Notes under the pieces: model-generated | Database searches by the model: none | What the model was told of the DNA's origin: nothing | What the model saw: only the letters and a program-made list of their open reading frames with translations | Made by a program: the position numbers and the translations under genes | Shown: piece after piece, positions 37,660 through 48,495 of the stretch | Layout: the number at the start of each line of letters is the position of its first letter | How positions within the stretch are numbered: the first letter of the stretch is position 1 | Assembly: GCA_003640385.1 (NCBI GenBank) | Contig: RCAB01000237.1 | Location: 32,319-96,318 of the forward strand | Length of the DNA stretch: 64,000 bases | Reading direction: 5' to 3' | From: Setaria digitata | Lineage: Eukaryota; Nematoda; Chromadorea; Rhabditida; Setariidae

Positions 37660-40600
37660 ATGGAAACAACATATCCTTTATCGGATTTGAAGCAGTTATG
37701 GGATTGGGACGAAAACACCATTCCACACTGTTTGATCGGTAATTCTTTGGAGAATTATACGACGAATCGTGATTATCCAGAGACATTACTCTGTCATGAT
37801 ATGAAAGGAGGATATCTTGAAGAAGAAAAGTATTTTTCCTGTCAAACTTTCCATCGTTTTTTTTTATTTTTTAAAATTACCATATTACACGTGTGCAGTG
37901 TTTACAATTATTTTTGTATAATTCTTTTTATAGATTAGACGGCTGCGAAGTAATGGATTCAACGGCTCCATATATATTTTTTCACTGGTGGTACATCGAT
38001 ATTTTTGTATATTTCTCCCATCATTTCATTACAGTTCCTCCCGTTGGTTGGATTAATCAAGCTCATATGCATGGTGTTATTGTACTTGGTAAGTGGATTT
38101 TTTTTTTTTTTGCGCCGCAAACAACCCATTTGAAATATGTTGTATTGCATGCATGATTAGTACCGCCAATGATGGCGCAAACAACCCATTTGAAATATGT
38201 TGTATTGCATGCATGATTAGTACCGCCAATGATTGAAATCTCCTTCAAAAATAGTTGTCTTTCGAAATTCTCGGGAATAATCAGTTGATTGTCTTGAGAT
38301 CTTCTTCCGTTCTTTTCTTTTTCTTTTTTTTATTAAATGGGTGATATTAAAAATGTTTTTCGGAAAATAATTCCTTATCAGGTACGAAATTCTGCCTTAA
38401 GAAATCTGGGTAAGAAAAAAGAGTGATTGCTCAATACATACGTCAGAAAATCAAATTTTTTCCAATATTATTTTCGCTAAGAATAAGTTTGAATTCCCGG
38501 ATCAAGTGGTTTTTCCTTCAGCCGAATAAAAAAAAAAGCAGTTATGATAAGGTAAAACTGTTAAATTTGATGGTGTGTAATAGAATTTCAAGACATCCTC
38601 CAAGTATGTGGTAGGCGCTAATTTTAGATATGCATTTTTTTTTTATTTTATTCATTTTCCCAGACATGAATGATTTGCGGCTTAGGTTTTAACTTCCGTG
38701 AGTGCAAAAAAACTCGTTTTACTATTTTTTATTTTTATATTAGTTTTAGTGCATAAAACTAATTCGATTTGCGCCAACTTAACGGTTTGAATTATTTATT
38801 GAGAAATAAAAAAGTCGCATTTCACATCCATTTAGTGGTATGGACATGGTTGAAATCTTAGAGTTACAAACATTTTTGGAAGAGAAAAAAGAAGCGGTAT
38901 TGCTGAATGAACAATGAGTGTATCAAATGTCAGTACTATGAAGAGCCAACAGCAGCTGATCAAATTTTACTTGGATTAATTTAATGACTTGATTGATGAT
39001 TTGAGCCTCTGAAATTATTCATTTTGTGACATATGTGACAAATTGGGCATTCATTGCGATATCTTTACGTTGTTCTGGCATACTAGACAGTTCTGAATAT
39101 CTTAATATTCCTTCATGTATATTTTGTTCATAGCATTTTAGGGACAGTAATTACTGAATGGCATAGAGGAGCTGATTTGTGTAAGAAATTTCTCGAAAAT
39201 GAAGATACTGTAACGAAAACGGTGAAGAAATTGGTCAATGTTGCAGTTAAATATAATTTTGAAGGCTGGTTAATTAATATCGAGAACAAAATAGAAGTTT
39301 GGTTTTTTGCATGCTTTTTAATCAGTAGTGATCTTTCACAAAGGGTAGCGGGTAGCATGGAATGAAAGGCATGTGTATGATTGTATAAGTATTGAAGTGA
39401 ATTACAGTGTCGGAAATTTGATCATAGAGAAGTATTATGTTATGGAACTTTTATATTCTAAATTATTTTGTGGTGGTTACTATTATTATATTTTGACCAG
39501 TTAATTTTTTTCTTGTTTATTTCCAGTGATGCAACTAGTGATGATTTATTTGATCGTGAAGGTGGAGAAAGAAATCTCAGTATAAAAAAATAATTTTTTT
39601 TTAAAGAATTTTATGATTTATTCTTTATTTATTTCCTAAAATATGGTCGATATCAGATCTTGCCCTTTCTGTTTACATTTATCTCTATCTTTACAATTAT
39701 TTTTTCTAGTTAAGCTCATGATAGAAAAGTGCAAATTTATAACTGCTTAAAGATGAGCCTGATTTGATTGCCAGAACTTGTGATGATTCTAGACAGAATG
39801 TATCAAATATCTTGATCTCTTTCTGAGAATGCTTACGAATGAAATGAGGCAAGCAATTGGTAAACGAAGTCGCATAATATGGTACGATTCGGTTACAGTA
39901 GACGGTGAATTAAAATGGCAAAATGAACTAAACGACAAAAATCAGTAAGATATTTATGGATTTGTAATTTTATTTTTGTTTCACGTTGACAATTTCTATC
40001 GAACTGCTCTTGTTGATCACTACTGTAAATATAATGCGTAATTATCAATATTACTCTTGCAATATTGAAAATCGAAAATCAAGGAGATGGTTTGACATAA
40101 CGGATGGTATATTTTTGAATTATATATGGAAAATCCAGCAACTGTCTACAAGTGCTGTACGAGCTAAACATCGCCATCAAAATGTCTTTGTTGGAGTTGA
40201 TTGCTTTGGTCGAGGTTGTCACGGTTGTTTTTTATTTCTTATTACAAAAACCACATTGTTTTGCAGTTCATTAATGCGCATATAATTAATTCACCTTTTG
40301 AAGCAGCTGAATTTTGCAACAAGATGATAATTATAGTTCGGATTTAAAATCTCAGCTACTATAAGATTGAATGTCTCATAAGTCTAACATTATAGTCTGT
40401 TGATTATTACTGCAAAACTGATTTAATAAATATCTGGCTCTTTTCGGAAAAAATGTTACTCATTAAAGTTCGACTCAGCAATTACATTTTTTATCGCAGA
40501 ATGTGAGAGCATGATATCTTGAATATTTTAAGGTTAAGCAGAATAAATTTTTCATTGTTTCAGACATCTAGTTTCAGGTGGTGGTGGATGGAAGTGTCAT

Positions 40601-41988
40601 GAAGCGTTCATGCACCCTCGCCAAAACAACCTCTCAGTCGCTCTATTTGCTCCTGGATGGATTGTCGAAACAATGCCAAGTCAGAAAGTCATCATCAATT
40701 CTTTACGGTGCTTTTTTCTACACTTCTTGCGAATTAACACTATTTCATCGTATTACTTTCTCTTTTCTCCGTTTTTTTCTCACTGACGTCTATTTTTATC
40801 TTTTGGATCAGCGGTATTAATTAAAACTTTACTGAGAATATCCCTCCAAAGTCCCAAGAATTCTTCAGCTTGAAATATTTAATCACATGCAGATATATTG
40901 GAAAAGGTCATAAATTTGTCCTGAATCTACCAACTCGGTTGCGGATATCTTCGTTTCATGCATTTATTCAGATTTTGGGATCGTTTAGTTGTATTTGTTC
41001 GTCCACATCCATTAACAACGTTACCAATTGATACCAACTTTAGTTTCGGATATAAATGTAGAAATGCTTCTAAGGTATTTTTTACCATCATAAATAGTTT
41101 TTATGAATGCCTAGAAAGGATTAATGCCAAAATTAATACTTAAGCATAAAGTCAACCGTCTTCGAGATTATTTTCCCTTACTTTGGAAGGATTTTTCTTT
41201 TTTTTTTTTGCGAATTTGACTATATGTGTTTCTGTACGAAGTGATTTGTGTTTCCTTAGTTACGATTTAAGTTGTTCTAGTCAAAGTTTATCCAAAATCG
41301 CTTTTCCAGAATTTCGTTCACACCGATAATAATTCAATTATAATTGTTAAACTGTTTTGTTTTCGTTATAAAATTTTGTACTTTTAGCATTACAGTTTGG
41401 CGGGAGCGAAAATGCAACCTTATTATCTAGAAAGCGGTGTATTTCCGGATTCTTCTGGTATGCATATTGTTCTTCAGGGGCCAGCTTTATACAGGTATTA
41501 AAAGTTTCCGATTTCGGTGAGTTCTTTAAAAATAAGAGAGGAGTGTTTAGATGAATGATAAGTGGAGGTGCTATATACTTAATAATCATCAGTGAATTTT
41601 CTTCTAAAAGAAATTTCGTGTGCAGCATTAATTTGTCATCATCTTTTCGCTACTAAAATTGTACCATCTAAGCGGTCATCGCAGAATAACAGTCGGATTG
41701 CTATTATACCAACCTTACTGGTAACAGTTATAATCTTTTAGACTATTTGTGACAAAGATATGCTTGACTGGCGTCTACATTGTGGAAGCTGATTGCGACG
41801 AGGCTCTACAACTCATGTTGTGGGAAAATGATAGCGGCGAAGAAAAGGTTAGGAAAATCCAAGAAAAAGACGAGAAAGTAAGAAATATTTGGAATTTCCA
41901 TGCCAAGAACGAAATTATCGTTGGAATTGGTGTGCTTTCGTCAACTTTTGCTATTCTGCGCAATTTTGTTTTCCGTCGTTTAATGTGA
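37660..41988 (+). CDS. eng-1: Cytosolic endo-beta-N-acetylglucosaminidase (ENGase, GH85)
   Basis: Nine exons in phase: 37660-37829, 37934-38088, 39142-39296, 39793-39944, 40084-40214, 40578-40707, 40972-41074, 41388-41494 and 41742-41988, giving 449 residues, close to the length I recall for the C. elegans enzyme. ENGase cleaves the chitobiose core of N-glycans, releasing free oligosaccharide from misfolded glycoproteins in the cytosol. Visible GH85 landmarks: TLLCHDMKGGYL, FFHWWYIDIFVYFSHHF, PPVGWINQAHMHGV, the catalytic motif WLINIEN (Asn154, Glu156), IWYDSVTVDGELKWQNELN, DGIFLNYIWK, FVGVDCFGRG and LFAPGWIVE. There is no signal peptide, fitting a cytosolic enzyme. Intron 2 is the longest (1.05 kb) and contains a 60-bp tandem duplication. 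The final exon was read through to its stop; the last 40 residues are not conserved and could be altered by a further intron. The start ATG is the first in the open exon; an upstream exon is possible. Confidence 0.93.
38116..38235. repeat. 60-bp tandem duplication in eng-1 intron 2
   Basis: CGCAAACAACCCATTTGAAA and the following bases recur at a period of 60 (38116 and 38176), essentially identical through CCGCCAATGAT. No N lies between the copies, so it looks like a genuine recent duplication. Confidence 0.9.
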
Positions 41989-44396
41989 TCATCGTTATTG
42001 GAACTGTGTATTAATTCAATCCGATTTACTATGTGAAATTCTGCTTAAAAAGCATTGTACGCACTGCTTTATTTATGAAGATTCACATTATAATGACAAT
42101 TCTTGTCAAATGCTGTCCCACAAATTAGCATGAGTAAAAAGAATTTCTTGAAATTATGATCAAGATGTGGGATGTAAAATTATTGCATTTCATGATTCTG
42201 ATTATGCATTAAATGCGAACTTAGTTGTCCTAGAAATTAAGATTCGCTGATTCGAATCTTTATTTCAAGTTGCAAAGAGTGTATTGCTTCAACTACTTTG
42301 GAAGAAATGGAATAAGACATGTGTTAGATTTTAAGCACTAATCTTTTTCCACTACCTCGAATAGAGTTTTTCAGTGATTTTTATGCTTCACTTAGGTTTA
42401 TCTGCTGCTTTTCATAGACAGTACGTTTTTTTTTTCAGTATTTTTTGATTCTTTTATTATCCATATTTATTTATTCCCATCACAGTTTGAATTCATTGAG
42501 CAGTTAGAATATATTCAAAGAACAATGAATAAGTGTGTCAATTTCAAGATACCAAAAATCAGCTGTTGACGAAAAAAAGTTTTTCTCAAAACGAAGAAGG
42601 TGTTTTTCTCGCAGAGAGAATGACTTTTAAAAATAGATTTAATTAACTGAAGAACATATCATTAATCTACTAACCGAAGAAAAACAAAGCCATAAGTTGG
42701 ACTCAGTTATATTATCCGGTGATTTAGTCGTTTTTCGCAGAACTATTTCTAATTGTCATTTTTTTTTTCCTCTTATTTCACATATTTTGTCTTTTCCCTT
42801 AATAAATGATAGAACTGTTATTTAAATGATTAGTGGTTGTGTAATAGGCACAACTGATCATGCTGTGTAAAGTATAAATGTTGTTAATTCGGTCCTTGTT
42901 ATTTCTGTTAAATTGTCATATATATTAAGAATTTCATGCGTACTTCTACTTCATCTCATGAGAATACGTGCATGCTTTCCTCCTCAAGTTTGTATAAATA
43001 TTTCAGTGCTTGTTCCGGGAAGAATTTTTCAGTCGTTCCACATACTTGGTTTCATTTGTTCCAGGAATTTAGTGGAACTGAGTCAAGAAATTGCGCGCTG
43101 TTTGAGAAAAGTAACACTGGTTTAGGCTTCAATTCTATCATGGCATGGGTTTGTTGTTGAAGATTTCTCAGTGAGCTAATTACAGGTGACAGATTCACGT
43201 CATACTATATGTAGCTCAAACTCAGAAACATATTACGAATGTGTTCACAAGTCCATAGCAAAATTTCAAGGCTCTCAGAAGGTGAAATTTTTTCTGAGAG
43301 AATATGAAACATTTATTAGCTCAGCTATTGTGATTTGTTACCTGTAGAGAATATTTGAAGGTATCGCGAAAGTTATGAGCGAAAAAAGTTCTTTTATCAT
43401 TATCACCAGTTGAAAAGGCAACAAGTCGTTTTGCACTCTGTCATTCTTTCCATAATCTTATGACACTGAACATGTGAACTGAATTGAAAAGGAATTCAGA
43501 GAATCTGGGTGTAGTATTGGTACTAATCAGACTAATCTCTTTTTTTTCTTTTTTTTTTGAGACGAAATTCCGTCAACTACTTCATAAACTCCTTCCACCA
43601 AACTATCCTCGATGGTGACACTGAAGTTAAACATTTTGAAGAGTTTGAAGGGATAGAAATTGATTGTTGACAAGGAATTTCGTCTCGTCCCTCGTAAAAT
43701 CATTTTCTTCCAACAAGTGCTTCTTCGATTATTACCACTACTGGCTATGTTGCAAACACTCCTTAATAGCGAAAAATTGAGGAAAAAATGTTTAAGGAGC
43801 TAATTATCGAATAACGATAGTTGATAGTTGGATTGTAGCTTCTGTTCTCTCTGGCAGTCCATCATTTTCAGTTATTTCACATGAATTCAGAAGAGGAAAT
43901 TCGTTAGAAGCGGGTTTTCCCCAATTTCTACTATGACTCACTAATTGAGTAAGTATTAATTGAGACATTTTCAGTCTTCTTCCGTTACTTTGATTTTATT
44001 TAATTAAATATTTGCATTTAACAGTGCATGGTTAATAGAAATAAAAAAAAAATGTTGACAAGTTGACAAGTTTATTGCCATTTTTGTTTCTAATATTTCT
44101 ACGATGTTCCATGATGAAAATCGCTTTCTTTCTTTTGTTATAATTTGAGATTCTGGGCCTATGTCCCATTTTTATGGGAAAATTTTTCCCTTCACCACTG
44201 TTAACACGACTTCTACTACCATTCATCTTTATGGAAGAAGTATCGACGTTATGGATGTTCTATCGTAGTTTAGACTAGATTACGATGTTTTTAATTGTTC
44301 AAGTTTATCCAGTCAAGCTTCAAAATTACTCTGCTTTAGTTATCCACTGAATTTCGTCATATAACTTTTTCCATTGTGTCGTGATGCAACGAAAAC
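41989..44396. other. Convergent intergenic region between eng-1 and the TTL gene
   Basis: No gene recognised. Two overlapping + ORFs at 42913-43160 are open in two frames and could be an exon or noise. A 128-bp segment with terminal inverted repeats (43559-43686) is listed separately. The rest is 3'-flanking sequence. Confidence 0.5.
43559..43686. mobile_element. Possible short inverted-repeat element (MITE-like)
   Basis: The 13-base end GAGACGAAATTCC (43559-43571) is perfectly mirrored at 43674-43686. The symmetry continues inward with TCAAC on both sides after a short offset. The interior has no ORF. No clear target-site duplication is seen, so an element origin is only suggested. Confidence 0.35.
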
Positions 44397-45556
44397 TCAA
44401 GCAGGACATGTTTTTGTTTCCGTGGGAAACTTCCTTTTCACATCAATAACACCAATATCGTACATTTCTTCAGGTTTCGAACCGGATGTATAATATTTGT
44501 CAGGGATGCGCAAGACCATTTTACGAGTGCACAGCTGTAAAAATTTTCAAATAATTAGACCAAAATTAATAATAATGATGAAAAGTTGTTCGAAATTTTC
44601 CGAAGACTGATTTCTAAGGAAATTTTATAAGGCATATATCGAAGTGAGTTATGTTTTGTTCGAACTATAAATGAAATGAAACCTTTGTGCGACACTTATG
44701 GCTGACAGTAAATTGTGGATCAAATGCATCCTTTTTCGAGCTTCCGGTAATTGCAAATCGTCCCTGTGCATCCGTCTTTGTTTTTGCGAGTGCTTCATCC
44801 GGTTGTGCTGCTGGAAAATCAGAAAAGCTTTCCAGAAAAGGTTTACCTTGACTTTCATTTATTTTTGGAATGATTTGAATGTTTATTTCTGAGTTCTCAT
44901 TTATTCTGTCTGGGAAATTTTGAAACAGTTTTTTCTTTGTCCAAGTAATATGTGCATAATTTCCTGAGATGGAACTTTCAAGGAATTCATATGTGAATTT
45001 AATAAGATCATATTCCACAGTTTTAATAGTTTTGGTGTGGATGTTTGCTTAAATATTATGAGCTTAATTATTATAAAATTCATTATAATCTAAATAAAGA
45101 ACAGATTTGCACACTTCAGCCAATGAAAATATAGTATATTTTCTTCCAGCTCATTTCAAAAAGAATGTCATCGACCTTTCGATAGCAAGGCTCATTGTCT
45201 GATTCTAACTTGTGTTCGAGATTGCAGGAGGTACTTTAAGTAAGAATGATACGGTAACATACCATTCATTAATCAGCAAATACCTTTAAATTAGTCGCTA
45301 CCAAAGCGCAAACTGGCTAACTCACTAGTAAATAAATCATAATTACTAAACGAATTATATATTGCAAATTTAATACGGAAAAAATTTAAAAAAAAAAAAA
45401 AAAACCATATTTTTCACCGTACAGCTCGACTTCACCATTATTTACCGGTTCCCCATCACAAATAATAGTCCCTTTAACTCCTACACTTTTTTTCGCTGCA
45501 TTTGCTACCGATACTGATATGATAATAGCAATTGAGAGTATTGGAAGAACTTTCAT
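44397..45556 (-). CDS. Transthyretin-like (TTL) secreted protein
   Basis: Three minus-strand exons in phase: 45556-45406, 44810-44683 and 44534-44397, giving 138 residues, normal for nematode TTLs. A signal peptide (about 1-20, LPILSIAIIISVSVANA) is followed by the TTL beta-sandwich: GVKGTIICDGEPVNNGEVELY, then DEALAKTKTDAQGRFAITGS, FDPQFTVSHKC, VLRIPDKYYTSG and MYDIGVIDV. Four cysteines (33, 90, 95, 136) match the usual disulphide positions. TTLs are abundant nematode secreted proteins of mostly unknown role; one C. elegans member (TTR-52) bridges apoptotic cells and phagocytes. A GTTGCAG acceptor directly before the ATG suggests a spliced leader. The first donor is odd: GT is followed by a long T run (45388-45404). 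The 3' half of intron 1 is open in the exon-2 frame. Confidence 0.92.
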
Positions 45557-48495
45557 ATCTGCAACATCTATTATCAGAAACTTTATCAGTATAAAAAGAA
45601 GCAAACGAAATCCGACAGATGATGCGATGATGATGATAGTCTTTGGAATCATTTGGAAAATGATAGTTTTGAAATGCCGAAAACTTTTCAATCTCAATTT
45701 CTACACAGCGCGAATCATTTTTTCAAGCTTCATTTCAATTGGAGGTTTTCTCAGAGTTACACTTCGAACGGTTCACTCCAGTTCATTTATTCTTGAAAAT
45801 AATCTTAGAAAGACAGGAAAAAAAAGAAAGAGCAAGAATGAGAAGAAAAAAGCTAAACCACTGGAAATCATTAATCAAGATTGCTTCATAACACGGCTAC
45901 TGATAATTAAGATATGCTATTGCCAATTTCACTGTGGAAAAAATAAACAAATTAAAAGTAAATTGAAATAAAAAATTAGAAAAAAAGGAATTATATTTAG
46001 CTGCTACTTCTACTTCTACTGTAAAAATTAACAAATTTCACTAATAACCAGAAATTTGATAAAGGCTTAAATTTATCGATTCGTGAAATATATGCTTGCA
46101 ATCATTGAATAGAGAAAAGAAGGCTAGAGGAAAACAGAACAGATATAGAGAAAAAAGAAAACGAAATGTTACAGTTAGATGGAAGAGTTAGAGCATGAAA
46201 GGATTCATAAAAACAATGAAATTTCGCAATTAACATATCATGGTTGTATGCCGTAATGAATGTAAGAGTTTGATTATTTGTATCCATTGAAAGAAATGAG
46301 CATTAATTAATGAAATGAAGTTAATTGAGCTAAATGAAGAAGACGATGAAAGAGATGCTACTGTATCGAATATAATAGGAAGCTATCTTGTCCAAATTAC
46401 ACTACTGCTCAACCATTGAGTCCTTTACTTGACACATTCTAACTTCAACTTTCTTTTCTACCTTTCGAAGAGATATTGGTATTTTAGATGTGCTCACCAG
46501 TGTAACTTCGTTTAATAACAAGCTATAATTTGGTCGCCATAATACTCAGATTTACATATACTCTTCAAGTGCATACACCTTGATACGCCAGTCTCTTAGT
46601 AGTGGTGTATGGTTGATATATTGGGACAAATTTGAATTTCCTTTTCTTGAAATATGTCTGAACAAATTAAGTGTGCATGTTTTTGATCGAAGGAAGAAAT
46701 AGAAAAAAATTAACGGAGAAACAAACAAATAAATGAAATAAATAAATCGATGAGTAAATTAATNTAAAAGAAATAAATAAATCGATGAGTAAATTAATAA
46801 ATTAAATAAATGAGAAATATAAATAAATATTTTTCATATCTGCTATGCTGATTTCTATCAGATCAAAACCTACATATGTAGGGAAATAATTAATCTGGAC
46901 GAATCATATAAAGAATGAATTGCATCAAAATAATCATATTTTGACAGTTTCTGTTCCTTTTCTATATAAACAAACNCAAATAAATGAAATAAATAAATCG
47001 ATGAGTAAATTAATAAATTAAATAAATGAGAAATATAAATAAATATTTTTCATATCTGCTATGCTGATTTCTATCAGATCAAAACCTACATATGTAGGGA
47101 AATAATTAATCTGGACGAATCATATAAAGAATGAATTGCATCAAAATAATCATATTTTGACAGTTTCTGTTCCTTTTCTATATAAACAAACGAAGCTACA
47201 CACCGAACGGTCTATAAGCTAGACAGCTTTCGATATATATAGATTTCCAACTTTTATCCGCTGTACATTAAAAAAAGAGACTGTGCAGAAAAATGATCAA
47301 ATCCAGCGATACAAAAAATCAACAGCAGAACTCATGAACAAATTTGAAAAAAAAAAAAAAATTAAAACTAGCTAAATATTCAGAATTCAAAACATTCCTT
47401 ATTCATGAAATATCATGGTAATGCCCTCAGAAGCTTCAGAGCAAAACGCATAACATATCACAGAATTCCTTTCAGGATAGTAGACTAGATAAATATGATT
47501 GGTGGTCAAATTTCAAAAATCAGCTTGAAAGTAAAAAAAAAAATCACACATAAATTTTTTCCCTTTCCTAGGAAAATTGAAATCAGTTACTTACTAATAA
47601 ATATTAATTAATCGCACAATTTAAATTTTGAAAAGTGCAAAACTGAAATCCATTAAGTTCGAGAAATAAAAATAGAATAACAGAATAATGTAACAAACGC
47701 ATGAGCAACAACGGTAACATAAAATCGACAATCGCATAAATATCGATGGAAATCTGGTCTACTTTCAAAACTGTAGCGAGCAAGCACAGAATCAATCGAA
47801 TATATAATCATGACGCTTTAACAGTGACTGAGGAAGTTTCATGTAAATAAAAATCAAAAATTCATTTACATTAAAAAATTTATTACAGCGGATATTTTGA
47901 ATGCTAATTTCAAGCTTTCTGCATAACATTGAAGCTACGTACCTATCGAAATTCTACCTTAAGCGTCTAGAAAATTTAAGACTTTACAAAAACCTACATA
48001 ACTTAAAGATATCAGTATATATTACAAATTATGAAGAAGTAAAGCAAAACTATCACACCTTTTCACCTCGTCAAGACAATCGCATAACGTCGTTTATGAG
48101 ATACAGGGATATCTGGAATGAACTGATAACCACGACTATGTTGCAGGCATACAATGTGAGAAAAATGGAGCAGAATCCCTGAAAGTATTCATATCTTCAA
48201 AATTTTTATCGTTAGACCAAAAAACATAATAATCAGACCAACGAACAAAAGAAAAAGTAGCATAAGCTTCAGCATGAACAATTTAAACAAGAGAAAAAGA
48301 TTTAGTGCGAATCGTAAAGGAGCTAAATTAAGAATAAAATAATGCCTAGACTTATTACTAGCTGAAGAATGCTATTATAATTTGAGGAAATCAAGAAAAA
48401 GTTAGGCAGATATTTTCAATCTTTGTTAGCACAATTAAGAAACAGGATCGGACAGAGAGATAATCCATCATTCTTTAGCAAAAATTAAAGCATAA
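45557..48495. other. Intergenic region with assembly overlaps
   Basis: A 150-codon + ORF (45519-45971), antisense to TTL exon 1 and its upstream flank, is the longest uninterrupted ORF near here. It is Lys/Ile-rich and resembles nothing I know. An ORF of 93 codons at 47901-48182 (+) lies opposite the presumed rabn-5 3' UTR and is also unsupported. The segment 46728-47191 contains two Ns and duplicated sequence (separate entry). Confidence 0.5.
46728..47191. other. Assembly artefact: two Ns (46764, 46976) with duplicated flanks
   Basis: The sequence after the N at 46976 repeats that from about 46731 to 46763 and then that from about 46772 to 46975, including GATGAGTAAATTAATAAATT and the CATATGTAGGGAAATAATT stretch. 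A small contig appears to have been placed beside the larger contig that already contains it. True copy number is probably one. Confidence 0.8.

Noticed and set aside
38063..38248. Minus ORF with internal peptide repeat
   Set aside because: It is created by the 60-bp intronic duplication of eng-1.
41347..41963. Minus ORFs over eng-1 exons 8-9
   Set aside because: They are shadows of GH85 exons on the + strand.
43559..43686. Reading this segment as a tRNA or snoRNA
   Set aside because: The inverted ends do not form a cloverleaf, and there is no A/B box or C/D box pattern. No tRNA was found anywhere by looking for GTTCRANNC boxes by eye.
44665..45018. 117-codon minus ORF as an independent gene
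   Set aside because: Its 3' part is TTL exon 2; the open 5' part is intron and is reported as a finding instead.
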